Shown: positions 6,632 through 14,644, counted from the first letter of the stretch. The stretch: 34,672 nt of DNA from JBDTGE01 sp050742975 (GCA_050742975.1 JBOGDQ010000099.1:1-34672); one strand, 5' to 3'. Program-made: numbers and translations. Notes: generated by a model not told the origin, from the letters alone.

Positions 6632-7604
6632 GCGCGGGCCCTTGCACGCCGACGGTGGCAGGCAGCCGTCCCTCGGCAGGCCTGGCGCGCCCGGCGGTGT
6701 TCCGACGCGCCCGCGCCGCGATCATCACGGCGCCGCCGGGCAGGCTGGCGACGAGCGCCATGACGCCGTACACGACGGCGGTGGTGACGCCCAGGGCCGC
6801 GCCCAGCCCGGCCACTCCGAACGCCCAGGCGGCCACGCCCTCGCGCGGGCCCCAGCCGGCGATGTTGGTGGGCACGCTCATGGCCAGCAGCACGAGCAGG
6901 GCGAGCGGCAACAGCCGGGCCGTCGACGCGGTCGAGCCGGCTGCTCGTGCGGCGATCAGAAACGTCGCGGTGTGGCCGGCCACGACCACCGCGGACGCGA
7001 GCACGACCCCGGGCCAGGCGCGCCGCGCCATCAGCCCGTCGCGGACGTCGCTCGTCGCCGCGCGCACGATCCGCGCCCAGTGCGACGGCCCGCCAAGCAG
7101 GGCTCGGATCAGGAGGACGATGCCCGCCGCGCCGGTGAGAACCGCGGCCGCGACGATCGGCATGGCTGAGCGCACCGGAGACGGCAGCACCAGCAGCAGG
7201 AGCACCGTCAGCACGGCCTGCACGAACTGCCCGGCGACGCGTTCCCAGGCGACGGCGCGCAGACCCCGTCCGACATCGCCGACGTCGCGCCCGTGACGCA
7301 CCCCGCGATGCACGTCGCCGAGCACGCCGCCGGGCAGGGTCGAGTTGAGGAACTGGGATCGGTAGTACGCCGCGACCGCGACCGGCATCGGCACGCCGAC
7401 GCCGAGACCGTCGGCGACCAGGCTCCACCGCCACGCGCAGCACACGGTGGTCAGCAGGGTGATGCCGACGACCGCGGCCAGTGACCACCCGTCGATGCGG
7501 CCGAGGGCGTTGAGGAACGGACCGGTGCCCAGCCGCCAGAGCAGCACGGCAAGGATCGCGACGCCGCCCAGCAGGCGCGCCCACGTCCACCACGTCCGGG
7601 TCAT
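6624..7604 (-). CDS. Flippase-like integral membrane protein (LPG-synthase TM / UPF0104 type)
   Basis: The 326-residue protein has about eight hydrophobic helices. Family landmarks are an arginine-bearing W-R-W-S-L-V-A-D-G-L after helix 2, Y-Y-R-S-Q-F-L-N-S-T-L-P-G-G-V-L-G-D, W-E-R-V-A-G-Q, and late in the protein P-T-N-I-A-G-W-G-P-R-E-G. These define the lysylphosphatidylglycerol-synthase transmembrane/AglD-like family, proposed to move lipids across membranes. There is no soluble synthase domain. ATG 7604 has AAAGGG upstream. The gene sits in the pterin-like operon between methyltransferase and reductase, so a role in translocating a lipid-bound intermediate is plausible but unproved. Confidence 0.85.
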   Translation of the reverse strand: MTRTWWTWARLLGGVAILAVLLWRLGTGPFLNALGRIDGWSLAAVVGITLLTTVCCAWRWSLVADGLGVGVPMPVAVAAYYRSQFLNSTLPGGVLGDVHRGVRHGRDVGDVGRGLRAVAWERVAGQFVQAVLTVLLLLVLPSPVRSAMPIVAAAVLTGAAGIVLLIRALLGGPSHWARIVRAATSDVRDGLMARRAWPGVVLASAVVVAGHTATFLIAARAAGSTASTARLLPLALLVLLAMSVPTNIAGWGPREGVAAWAFGVAGLGAALGVTTAVVYGVMALVASLPGGAVMIAARARRNTAGRARPAEGRLPATVGVQGPAHG

Positions 7605-7669
7605 CCGATGCCCTTTCTGACGTGATATACGCGTGCCGCGGTGCGGCGGTTCATGGCCTCCGCGGGCGG

Positions 7670-8494
7670 TCATCGGGGTAGTGCCAGCAGGTCTTGGTGG
7701 TGCACCGTGACGCGCAGCCGGCCGGCACCCGACTCGGCCATGCGGCGCCGGGCGTACGGCGCGGCGGGCACGGTCAACTCGGGTCGCTGCGCGCACGCGG
7801 CGCCCACCCAGCCGGTGAACCACTCCCCCACCAGGTCCGCGTCCGCTGCGTCGAGCCGCCACGGGCCGGGACGGACCAGCACGTCGGCGCCGTGCCGGGT
7901 GAACGCGGCGACGGCAGCGCCGACCGCGTCCGGGCCGAGAAGCCGCCGGCCGCCGGACGTGCGGCGCTGGTGGGTGTTGAACGCGCTGGCAATGTGCTCG
8001 TCCAGCGGCTCGGCCGGCGTGAGCTCGACGCGGCCGATGACGGAGGCGGTCACCAGGACGGGACAGCCCGCCGCGGCGCACGTCGTCACGAAACGGTCCA
8101 GCTCGTCGGCGGTCAGGATGTCGAGAAGTGCCGAGGCGGTGATCAGCGAGGCGTCGGTCAGCTCGCCAGGGTCCAGCCGGGTGATGTCGCACTGCCGGGT
8201 CTCGATGCTCACGCCCGCGCCGTCGAACGCCACGCCCGGCGGGTCGGCGGCGGCGTGGGCGAGCAGCTCTGCATCCCGGTCGTGCAAGATCCAGTGCTGC
8301 GTCCCGGACAGCTGCGGGGCGAGCCAGCGGCCCATCGACCCGGTGCCGCAGCCGAGGTCGTGGACGATAGCGCGGCGACCGGCGGGCAGACGCTGCCTGA
8401 CCCGTTCGACCAGTTCGGGTGCGCGCGCGGCAGCGTCGGCCGCCTCCCGCAACCACAGCCACTGAGGACTGACCCGGACCGTCGCGGTGCTCAC
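7670..8494 (-). CDS. Class I SAM-dependent methyltransferase
   Basis: The 274-residue cytosolic protein shows the Rossmann SAM site as V-H-D-L-G-C-G-T-G-S-M-G at about residues 43-54. An acidic second strand (I-L-H-D-R-D-A-E-L-L) and a C-D-I-T-R-L-D segment matching the adenine pocket follow. The substrate cannot be deduced. The GTG start at 8492-8494 overlaps the glycosyltransferase stop in a GTGA tetranucleotide, a strong sign of translational coupling. A 65-base gap separates it from the flippase-like gene downstream. Its place in the operon suggests methylation of the sugar or the heterocycle. Confidence 0.85.
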   Translation of the reverse strand: MSTATVRVSPQWLWLREAADAAARAPELVERVRQRLPAGRRAIVHDLGCGTGSMGRWLAPQLSGTQHWILHDRDAELLAHAAADPPGVAFDGAGVSIETRQCDITRLDPGELTDASLITASALLDILTADELDRFVTTCAAAGCPVLVTASVIGRVELTPAEPLDEHIASAFNTHQRRTSGGRRLLGPDAVGAAVAAFTRHGADVLVRPGPWRLDAADADLVGEWFTGWVGAACAQRPELTVPAAPYARRRMAESGAGRLRVTVHHQDLLALPR

Positions 8495-9549
8495 GCCGCG
8501 ACCTGGTCCAGGATGCGAGAGATCCGAGCAGCGGTCGCCGACCAGTCCGACAGCGTCGCGCGGCGTTCGCGCGCCACGGCCCGCAAGCGCCGGCGCAGCA
8601 CGGTGTCGCCGAGCCAGCGGCGCAGTGCTGCGGCCAGGGCCGCCGGGTCGCCGGGCGGCACCAGCAGGCCGGGGATGGTGCCGTCAGCCCCACGGCCCAG
8701 TGCCTGCGGCAACCCGCCGACGCTGGTCGCGATGACCGGCAGCCCGCACGCCAGCGCCTCGGTGACGACCATGGCGTAGGTCTCGGCGCGCGAGGCGAGC
8801 ACCAGCACGTCCGCCGCGGCGTACGTGGCGCGCAGGTCGGCGCCTGAGCGCGGCCCGGCGAAGTGCACCCGGTCCCCGATCCGGTAGTGCCGGGCCAGGC
8901 GGTCGCCGAAGCCCGGCTCGCGGTCCAGAGCGCCTACGCAGGTGCAGCGCCACGCCAGCTCGGTGATGGTGGCCAACGCGTCGAGCAACACGTCGTGCCC
9001 CTTGTGCCGCGCGACGGCAGCGACGCACAACAGCTCCCCGCCGGTCGCGGTTCCGGGCGCGAGGTCGGCGGCGTCGACACCGGGTTCGGCGACGTGGACC
9101 TGCGCGGGCGGCAGTGCGTATCGGCCGAGCAGCCGGCTCCGCGTCCACGTGCTCGTCGTGACAACCGCCGCCGCGGCCGACAGGACGGCGCGTTCCTTCG
9201 TACGTGCTTCGGCGAGCTCCCGGCCGGGCTGCCCCTCCCCCAGCGGCATGTGGACGAGGACGACCTCGCGCAGCCGGCCCGCCTCGGGCACCACTACCTC
9301 CGGAAGCGTCGAGGCGATCAGGCCGTCGAGCAGCACGAGACCGCCGTCGGGGATAGTCGCGTACACGCTCGCGAGGGCGCCTCGCGCCGCAGCATCAGGC
9401 CACGGCCATGAGCCCGGAACGACGCGCACGTGCACCGACCATCCGATCGCACCGAGCCCGCAGCTGATCCGACGGTCGTAGGCGTTGCCGCCGCTCGGCC
9501 GCGCCGGATCGTCGAAGCCGTCCGGCACGATCACATGTACAGAGCTCAC
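8491..9549 (-). CDS. GT4-family glycosyltransferase
   Basis: A 352-residue retaining GT-B glycosyltransferase. The N-terminal domain opens V-H-V-I-V-P-D-G-F-D-D with an S-G-G-N-x-Y-D-R-R loop. The C-terminal donor domain has V-A-A-V-A-R-H-K-G-H-D-V-L-L-D-A-L, F-A-G-P-R-S, and the E-x7-E signature in E-T-Y-A-M-V-V-T-E-A-L-A-C-G-L-P-V. GTG at 9547-9549 is chosen because it overlaps the PTPS-like gene's TGA as GTGA and similarity begins there. No membrane helix is present. Donor and acceptor are unknown; neighbours suggest a pyrimidine/pterin or lipid acceptor. Confidence 0.9.
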   Translation of the reverse strand: MSSVHVIVPDGFDDPARPSGGNAYDRRISCGLGAIGWSVHVRVVPGSWPWPDAAARGALASVYATIPDGGLVLLDGLIASTLPEVVVPEAGRLREVVLVHMPLGEGQPGRELAEARTKERAVLSAAAAVVTTSTWTRSRLLGRYALPPAQVHVAEPGVDAADLAPGTATGGELLCVAAVARHKGHDVLLDALATITELAWRCTCVGALDREPGFGDRLARHYRIGDRVHFAGPRSGADLRATYAAADVLVLASRAETYAMVVTEALACGLPVIATSVGGLPQALGRGADGTIPGLLVPPGDPAALAAALRRWLGDTVLRRRLRAVARERRATLSDWSATAARISRILDQVAA

Positions 9550-9944
9550 AGCGCTCGCTCGTAACTGGCCGACGCGATATGCGATTCGTGCAGCGTGACT
9601 GTGATCCCGGCCAGTCCGCGGGCGCCGTCCCCGAGGGCGCCGGCTGCGATGCACTCGGCCAGTCGATCGGCGATCACCTGGGCCAGTGCCTCCGTCGACG
9701 TGTTCACGCCGGCGAACGCGGTTTCGTCGTCGAGGTTGCGATAGGTCAGCTCACCGACGACGGCGTGCAACTGCTCGGCCGCCCGTCCGATATCGACGAC
9801 GATGTTGTCGGCGTCCAGAGCCGCGCGCCGGAACGTCGCGTCGACGACGTAGGTGGCGCCGTGCAGGCGCTGCGCGGGTCCGAACACCTCGCCCCGGAAG
9901 CTGTGGGCGATCATCATGTGATCCCGGACGGTCACGCTGAACAT
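9546..9944 (-). CDS. 6-pyruvoyl-tetrahydropterin synthase-like protein, altered active site
   Basis: At 132 residues it matches the PTPS/QueD fold: the first zinc ligand is in A-H-S-F (His14) and the second in R-L-H-G-A (His28). V-V-D-I-G, N-T-S-T-E-A-L-A and H-E-S with a conserved Glu near the end follow. Three canonical residues differ: the catalytic Cys four positions before His28 is Ala24, the third zinc His is Ala30, and the L-D-H pair is L-D-D. The canonical lyase reaction is therefore doubtful. ATG 9944 lies four bases after the dehydrogenase stop with a GAAGGG-type site. It probably binds a related pterin or pyrimidine and does different chemistry. Confidence 0.85.
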   Translation of the reverse strand: MFSVTVRDHMMIAHSFRGEVFGPAQRLHGATYVVDATFRRAALDADNIVVDIGRAAEQLHAVVGELTYRNLDDETAFAGVNTSTEALAQVIADRLAECIAAGALGDGARGLAGITVTLHESHIASASYERAL

Positions 9945-9948
9945 GGCC

Positions 9949-10929
9949 TCACCCTTCGCCGTAGGTCAGCGTGTGGCAGAGCGCGGGCAGGCTCCCGTCC
10001 GCCAGCCTGGTCATGACGTCGGGCAGTTCGTCGAAGCGGGACGTCCCCGTGATCAGGGCGTCGAAGGTCGGGTCGCGCAGCTGCTCCAGGGCCAGTGCCA
10101 GTCGATCGGACGCAGTGCGGCGTCCGCGCCGCGCCGCGGACACGGTGCCGACCTGGCTGGCCCGAATGGCCAGCCGGCCCGAGTGGAAGGCCCCGCCGAG
10201 CGACACCCGGACCTCGGCGTCGCCGTACCAGCTGAGGTCGATGACGGTGCCCTCCGGGGCGAGCAGGTCGAGCGAGCGTTGCAGCCCTGCCGACGTCGCG
10301 CTGGTGTGGAGGACAAGGTCGCGGCCGTCGGCGGCATCGGCGGGCAGCGCGAAATCGACTCCGAGCGCAGCCGCGACGTCGGCCCGTGCGGCGTCGACGT
10401 CCACGAGGGTGACTCGGACCGCGGGGAACGTGGAGAGCAGGCGCGCGACGCAGCAGCCGACCATGCCGGCGCCGACGACGGTGATCCGGTCACCCAGGAG
10501 GGGAGCGGCATCCCACAGGGCATTGATCGCGGTCTCCACGGTCCCGGCGAGTACCGCGCGTGCCGGCGGCACTGCATCGGGCACGACGGTGACGGCCTGG
10601 GCCGGCACCACGTACGCGCTCTGGTGCGGAAAGAGGCAGAAGACCGTGCGACCGTGCAGCTCAGCCGGGCCCTGTTCGACGACGCCGACGTTGAGGTAGC
10701 CGTACTTGACCGGCCCGGGGAATTCGCCCTCCTGAAAGGGCGCGCGCATCGAGGCGAACTGGTTCGCCGGGACGCCGCCGCGAAACACCAGCGTCTCGGT
10801 GCCGCGGCTTATCCCGGACCGCAGCGTGCGTACGAGGACCTCGCCGGGACCTGGCTCGGGTAACGGCGCGGGCCGGATCTCGCCCACGCCGGGTTCACGC
10901 ACCCAGAACGCGAGCGAGTCTGTCCTCAT
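9949..10929 (-). CDS. Medium-chain dehydrogenase (zinc-type alcohol dehydrogenase family, BchC-like)
   Basis: This 326-residue MDR protein has the GroES-like N-terminal half and a nucleotide-binding half with the glycine motif T-V-V-G-A-G-M-V-G-C-C-V. The usual catalytic zinc Cys of the early loop is Ser in S-G-I-S-R-G-T-E, as I recall for the subgroup containing bacteriochlorophyllide hydroxyethyl dehydrogenase. The structural-zinc four-Cys loop is also absent. It probably oxidises or reduces a side-chain alcohol with NAD(P). ATG 10929 has GGAGGGAG at good spacing. It is the first gene of the minus-strand operon and faces the divergent CDP-alcohol transferase across 85 bases. Confidence 0.85.
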   Translation of the reverse strand: MRTDSLAFWVREPGVGEIRPAPLPEPGPGEVLVRTLRSGISRGTETLVFRGGVPANQFASMRAPFQEGEFPGPVKYGYLNVGVVEQGPAELHGRTVFCLFPHQSAYVVPAQAVTVVPDAVPPARAVLAGTVETAINALWDAAPLLGDRITVVGAGMVGCCVARLLSTFPAVRVTLVDVDAARADVAAALGVDFALPADAADGRDLVLHTSATSAGLQRSLDLLAPEGTVIDLSWYGDAEVRVSLGGAFHSGRLAIRASQVGTVSAARRGRRTASDRLALALEQLRDPTFDALITGTSRFDELPDVMTRLADGSLPALCHTLTYGEG

Positions 10930-11014
10930 CGGCTTCTCCCTCCGCGGGCACGTCGTGAACCGGAGCATGACCCCGGCCGTATAGAGCCGTACCACCCCTG
11001 ACCACGGAGGCACT
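10930..11014. promoter_or_regulatory. Divergent promoter region of the pterin-like cluster
   Basis: These 85 bases must carry promoters for the dehydrogenase-to-ribA operon (minus) and the CDP-alcohol transferase/sulfatase pair (plus). TATAGA at 10980-10985 is a fair -10 for the plus direction, and the overlapping TATACG on the other strand serves minus. A GCCGTA direct repeat flanks it (10976-10981 and 10986-10991). Shared control of both arms is likely. Confidence 0.4.
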
Positions 11015-11758
11015 ATGCGTGTGGTTCAACCGGGCCCGATAGCGGGGCTGCTCAGCCAACTCGCCGTCATCGCAGCGATCGCCGCGAGTATCGGACTCAG
11101 CGCGCGCGGCTGGATTGTCGGTATCAGCTTCGGGGTGATCGCGAACCTGCTGCTGGCTCGGGGCCTGGCCCGCCACGGCGCAGGCGGGTTGCGGCCGGCC
11201 GACCGCGTGACCCTCACACGGGCCACGCTCGTCGGTGGCGTGGCGACGCTCGTGGCGGACTCGTTCGGCAGGCCCACACCCGTCGCGATGCTGCTGGGGC
11301 TCACCGTCCTGGCGCTGGTGCTGGACGGCGTCGACGGCTGGGTCGCGCGCCGCACGAGGACGGCGTCGACGCTCGGGGCGCACTTCGACATGGAGGTCGA
11401 CGCGTTCCTCATCCTGCTACTCAGCGTGTACGTCGCACGCTCGAGCGGCGCGTGGGTGCTCGCAATCGGCACCGCCCGATACGCCTTCCTCGCGGCCGGC
11501 TGGGTGTTGCCGTGGCTGCGCGAGACGTTGCCCGCGCGGTACTGGCGCAAGGTCGTCGCCGCGATCCAAGGCATCGTCCTCACGATCGCCGCCGCCGGGG
11601 TCCTGCCCGGCCTCGTGACCGAGGCCGCGCTTGTCGTGGCGCTCGGCCTGCTCGCCGAGTCGTTCGGCCGTGACGTGTGGTGGTTGTGGTGCCGCCACCG
11701 GGTGCTGCCGCATCCGGTCGCCGGCCCCCGGCCGGTCGCCGTGGGGGTGCACCAGTGA
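11015..11758 (+). CDS. CDP-alcohol phosphatidyltransferase family protein
   Basis: A 247-residue membrane enzyme with the complete signature D-G-x-D-G-x-x-A-R-x8-G-x3-D-x3-D. Here it is Asp104, Asp107, Gly108, Ala111, Arg112, Gly121, Asp125 and Asp129. All four metal-binding aspartates are present, so it should transfer a phosphoalcohol from a CDP-activated donor. About six hydrophobic helices surround the motif. ATG 11015 is preceded by GGAGG at five bases. The stop overlaps the next gene's GTG as GTGA. Unlike phosphatidylglycerophosphate or phosphatidylinositol-phosphate synthases, it sits with a glycosyltransferase/pterin operon, so the acceptor is probably specialised. The substrate is unknown. 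Confidence 0.9.
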   Translation: MRVVQPGPIAGLLSQLAVIAAIAASIGLSARGWIVGISFGVIANLLLARGLARHGAGGLRPADRVTLTRATLVGGVATLVADSFGRPTPVAMLLGLTVLALVLDGVDGWVARRTRTASTLGAHFDMEVDAFLILLLSVYVARSSGAWVLAIGTARYAFLAAGWVLPWLRETLPARYWRKVVAAIQGIVLTIAAAGVLPGLVTEAALVVALGLLAESFGRDVWWLWCRHRVLPHPVAGPRPVAVGVHQ

Positions 11759-13446
11759 GACACCCATCGATGACACGCGCCGAAAAGCTCCGCACCGCAG
11801 CGAGCTGGATCGTGACGGTGGTGGCGTTCCTGCTCGTCTGGTTCGCACTCGTTGCTCCGAATCAGCTCGATGAGCTCACGATCGGCGCGTTCCTTCGCAT
11901 CCCGCTCGAGGGATTGATCGTCGTCGCCGTGGGCCTCGTCCTGCCACCTCGAGCGCGTCCGGTGATGGCGCTGGTCGTGGGCGTCGTGCTCGCTCTGCTT
12001 GCGATCGTCAAGCTGCTCGACATGGGCTTCTTCGCGGAGGTCGACCGGCCGTTCAATCCCGTCACCGACTGGGTTTCCTTCGGCCCGGCCTTCGGTGTCC
12101 TGCGCGACTCGGTCGGCCAGGGCTGGGCCGTCGCCACGGTCGTCGGCGTCATCGCCCTCGTTCTGGCGCTGCTCGTCCTCGTGCCGCTGTCCGTGCTGCG
12201 CCTGACCCGACTGACGGCCCGGCATCGAGCCCGGTCGACGAGGGCGGTCGCCGTGCTCGGAGTCATCTGGGTCGTGTGTGCAGCATTCGGGCTCCAGGAC
12301 TTCGGCGGCACGCGGCTCGCGTCGACGAGCGCGGCCGGACTTGCGTACGACCAGGCCAGCGCCGTGCGCACCGCCATCCGCGACCAGCACACGTTCAGCG
12401 CAGCACTCACGTCGAACGACCCGCTCCGGTACCAGCCCGCCGACGACCTGCTGACCGGCCTGCGCGGCAAGGACGTCCTGGTCGTCTTCGTCGAGAGCTA
12501 CGGACGCGTCGCGGTCCAGGACTCGGCATTCTCGCCGGCGGTCGACGACGTGCTCAGGGCCGGTACCAAGTCCTTGGACGCGGCCGGATTCGCCTCCCGC
12601 AGTGCGTTCCTGACGTCACCGACGTTCGGCGGCATCAGCTGGCTTGCCCACTCGACGCTGCAGTCCGGCCTCTGGGTCGACAACCAGCAGCGCTACAACC
12701 AGCTCGTCGCGAGCAACCGCTACACGCTGAGCGACGCGTTCAAGCGCGCTGGCTGGCGGACGGTCAGCGACATTCCGTCCGACAACCGCGCCTGGCCGCA
12801 GGGCACGTCGTTCTACCACTACGACAAGCTCTACAACAGCCTGAACGTCGGGTACGAGGGTCCGAAGTTCAGCTATGCCCCGGTGCCCGACCAGTACACG
12901 CTGTCGACCTTTCAGAAGCTCGAGCTGGACAAGGCCAACCGTGCGCCGATCATGACGGAGATCGATCTCGTGTCGAGCCACACGCCGTGGACTCCGCTGC
13001 CGCACATGGTCGGCTGGAACCAGCTCGGCGACGGGTCGATCTACGACGGCATGCCTGAACAGGGCCAATCGCCGAGCGTCGTGTGGCGCCACGCCAGTCA
13101 AGTACGGACCCTTTACGGGCAGTCGATCCAGTACTCGCTGAGCGCACTAATCTCCTTCGTCCAGACCTACCACGACAAGAACCTGGTGCTCGTCGTTCTC
13201 GGCGACCACCAGCCGGCGACGGTCGTCTCGGGATCGGGCGCCGGTCACGACGTCCCGATCTCGATCATCTCCCACGACCCGTCCGTCCTGAACCGGATCT
13301 CCTCGTGGGGTTGGCAGGACGGGTTGCTGCCCAGCCCGGATGCACCGGTCTGGCCGATGGACTCCTTCCGCGACCGCTTCCTCCACGCCTACGGCACGCA
13401 TCCGCCGACACCCGCATCGCCCTCGGAGTCCCCGCCGCCGCACTGA
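11755..13446 (+). CDS. Membrane sulfatase/phosphotransferase (alkaline-phosphatase superfamily, LTA-synthase-like)
   Basis: The 563-residue protein has an N-terminal block of about four transmembrane helices (to roughly residue 170), then a large extracellular domain of the sulfatase fold. Landmarks are V-F-V-E-S-Y-G-R (metal ligand Glu), S-P-T-F-G-G-I-S-W-L-A-H (candidate Thr/Ser nucleophile region), S-S-H-T-P-W and the metal-binding V-L-G-D-H-Q-P. Relatives transfer phospho-alcohol groups to lipids or glycans outside the cell. GTG 11755 overlaps the preceding stop (GTGA) and has GGGGGTG upstream; ATG 11770 is the alternative. It is convergent, ten bases away, with the acyltransferase. Confidence 0.85.
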   Translation: MRHPSMTRAEKLRTAASWIVTVVAFLLVWFALVAPNQLDELTIGAFLRIPLEGLIVVAVGLVLPPRARPVMALVVGVVLALLAIVKLLDMGFFAEVDRPFNPVTDWVSFGPAFGVLRDSVGQGWAVATVVGVIALVLALLVLVPLSVLRLTRLTARHRARSTRAVAVLGVIWVVCAAFGLQDFGGTRLASTSAAGLAYDQASAVRTAIRDQHTFSAALTSNDPLRYQPADDLLTGLRGKDVLVVFVESYGRVAVQDSAFSPAVDDVLRAGTKSLDAAGFASRSAFLTSPTFGGISWLAHSTLQSGLWVDNQQRYNQLVASNRYTLSDAFKRAGWRTVSDIPSDNRAWPQGTSFYHYDKLYNSLNVGYEGPKFSYAPVPDQYTLSTFQKLELDKANRAPIMTEIDLVSSHTPWTPLPHMVGWNQLGDGSIYDGMPEQGQSPSVVWRHASQVRTLYGQSIQYSLSALISFVQTYHDKNLVLVVLGDHQPATVVSGSGAGHDVPISIISHDPSVLNRISSWGWQDGLLPSPDAPVWPMDSFRDRFLHAYGTHPPTPASPSESPPPH

Positions 13447-13456
13447 CCGGTGTCGC

Positions 13457-14608
13457 TCAGGGAGCTGAGATGGCGCTCGGCGCAGTTCTGGCGCTACGCC
13501 GACCGGGCCGGTTGCGAGCTTGCCGGAACGGGGTCTCGAAGACCGCCGCGAAGACCTTCGAGAACGCGATCGCCAGCGGCAGCAGCACAGCGAGCGAGAC
13601 GAGGAACGCGGGAACACCCTGGCGCACCCGGCCGGCCACGATCCGCTCGTACACGAGGACGACGATCGGCCCGTGCGTCAGGTACAGGCTGTACGAGGAC
13701 GAGCCGAGGCTGCGCAGCGCTCGCGTGTCGAGCAGGCGCAGCAGCGGAGCAGGACGACCGGAGGCCAGTGCGGCCAGCAGGAACCCGACGGACGGGCCCA
13801 GCGTGAGGTCGACCCAGAACAGATGATCGAGCGTCCACACCGAGCCCCGCCAGCAGATCGTCGCGAACGCGGGGGCCGCGGTGGCCAGTGCGAGCCAGGC
13901 CCAGGGCCACGACGGACGGGCGCGGCTCGAACCCACGATGCCGGCGCACAGGATGCCGATCGCGAACAGCGCGGCGAGGTCCGGTGGCGACTGGATCACG
14001 AAGACGTTCAAGCGGGTGAAGTGCGGCCCCAGGATCCCCACCGCCGCCACGACGAGCGTGACGGCAGCGACCATGAGGATGGTGCCCCAACGGCGAACCA
14101 TCAGCAGCAACATGGGGAACACGACGTACAGCTGGGCCTCGACGGCGATCGACCAGAACGAGCGGTTCGGGCTTGGCGCGCTGATGAGGTTCTGCACCAG
14201 CAGGCCGTTGATGACGACCGAGTGCGCGTCGGGCGCTCGCTGTCCCGGCGGAGGGACGACCAGCCATGCGATGGCAAGGCTGAAGGCGAGGGCGGCCCAG
14301 TACGGCGCAAGGATGCGCCGGGCCCGCCGGCGCGCGAACCGCAGGACTCCATCGAGCCGCCAGCCGTGGCGGGCCGGTGACAGGGCCAGCGAGAAGCCGG
14401 ACAGGACGATGAACACGACGACGGCGAACCGTCCGTAGATGAACCAGCCGGCCCAGAACGGGGCGTGGTCCACCGGGTAGCCGGGGAACGCGCGCAGGAA
14501 GACGTGGTTCACGACCACGAACAGCGCGGCCAGCCCCCGGATGCCGTCCAGGCCGGCCAGTCGCTGCCGCTGATCCCCGCTCGACCGGTTGGCCTGAACC
14601 GCGTGCAC
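13457..14608 (-). CDS. Acyltransferase 3 family (OafA/YrhL-type) membrane protein
   Basis: At 383 residues with about ten hydrophobic helices it matches the family that O-acylates sugars and lipids at the membrane. Diagnostic pieces are L-D-G-I-R-G-L-A-A-L-F-V-V-V-N-H near the N-terminus (R and H are the conserved catalytic-type residues), G-F-S-L-A-L-S, R-R-A-R-R-I-L-A-P-Y-W, F-W-S-I-A-V-E-A-Q-L-Y, and Y-S-L-Y-L-T-H-G-P. GTG 14608 has GGAGG five bases upstream. It ends ten bases from the sulfatase-like gene. It may decorate the product of the neighbouring cluster, but convergent orientation leaves that open. Confidence 0.9.
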   Translation of the reverse strand: MHAVQANRSSGDQRQRLAGLDGIRGLAALFVVVNHVFLRAFPGYPVDHAPFWAGWFIYGRFAVVVFIVLSGFSLALSPARHGWRLDGVLRFARRRARRILAPYWAALAFSLAIAWLVVPPPGQRAPDAHSVVINGLLVQNLISAPSPNRSFWSIAVEAQLYVVFPMLLLMVRRWGTILMVAAVTLVVAAVGILGPHFTRLNVFVIQSPPDLAALFAIGILCAGIVGSSRARPSWPWAWLALATAAPAFATICWRGSVWTLDHLFWVDLTLGPSVGFLLAALASGRPAPLLRLLDTRALRSLGSSSYSLYLTHGPIVVLVYERIVAGRVRQGVPAFLVSLAVLLPLAIAFSKVFAAVFETPFRQARNRPGRRSARTAPSAISAP

Positions 14609-14615
14609 CGTGCCT

Positions 14616-14644
14616 CCGTGTCAGTGGTATGTGGGCTGACACGG
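14616..14644. promoter_or_regulatory. Perfect 9-bp palindrome upstream of the acyltransferase
   Basis: CCGTGTCAG (14616-14624) and CTGACACGG (14636-14644) are perfect inverted repeats with an 11-base spacer. They lie between divergent genes and abut the acyltransferase Shine-Dalgarno. This is a good candidate operator, or alternatively a 5' leader hairpin. Confidence 0.5.

Noticed and set aside
9546..9944. Annotation as QueD or a deazapurine cluster
   Set aside because: No QueE, QueC or GTP cyclohydrolase I gene is present, and the catalytic Cys and a zinc His are missing.
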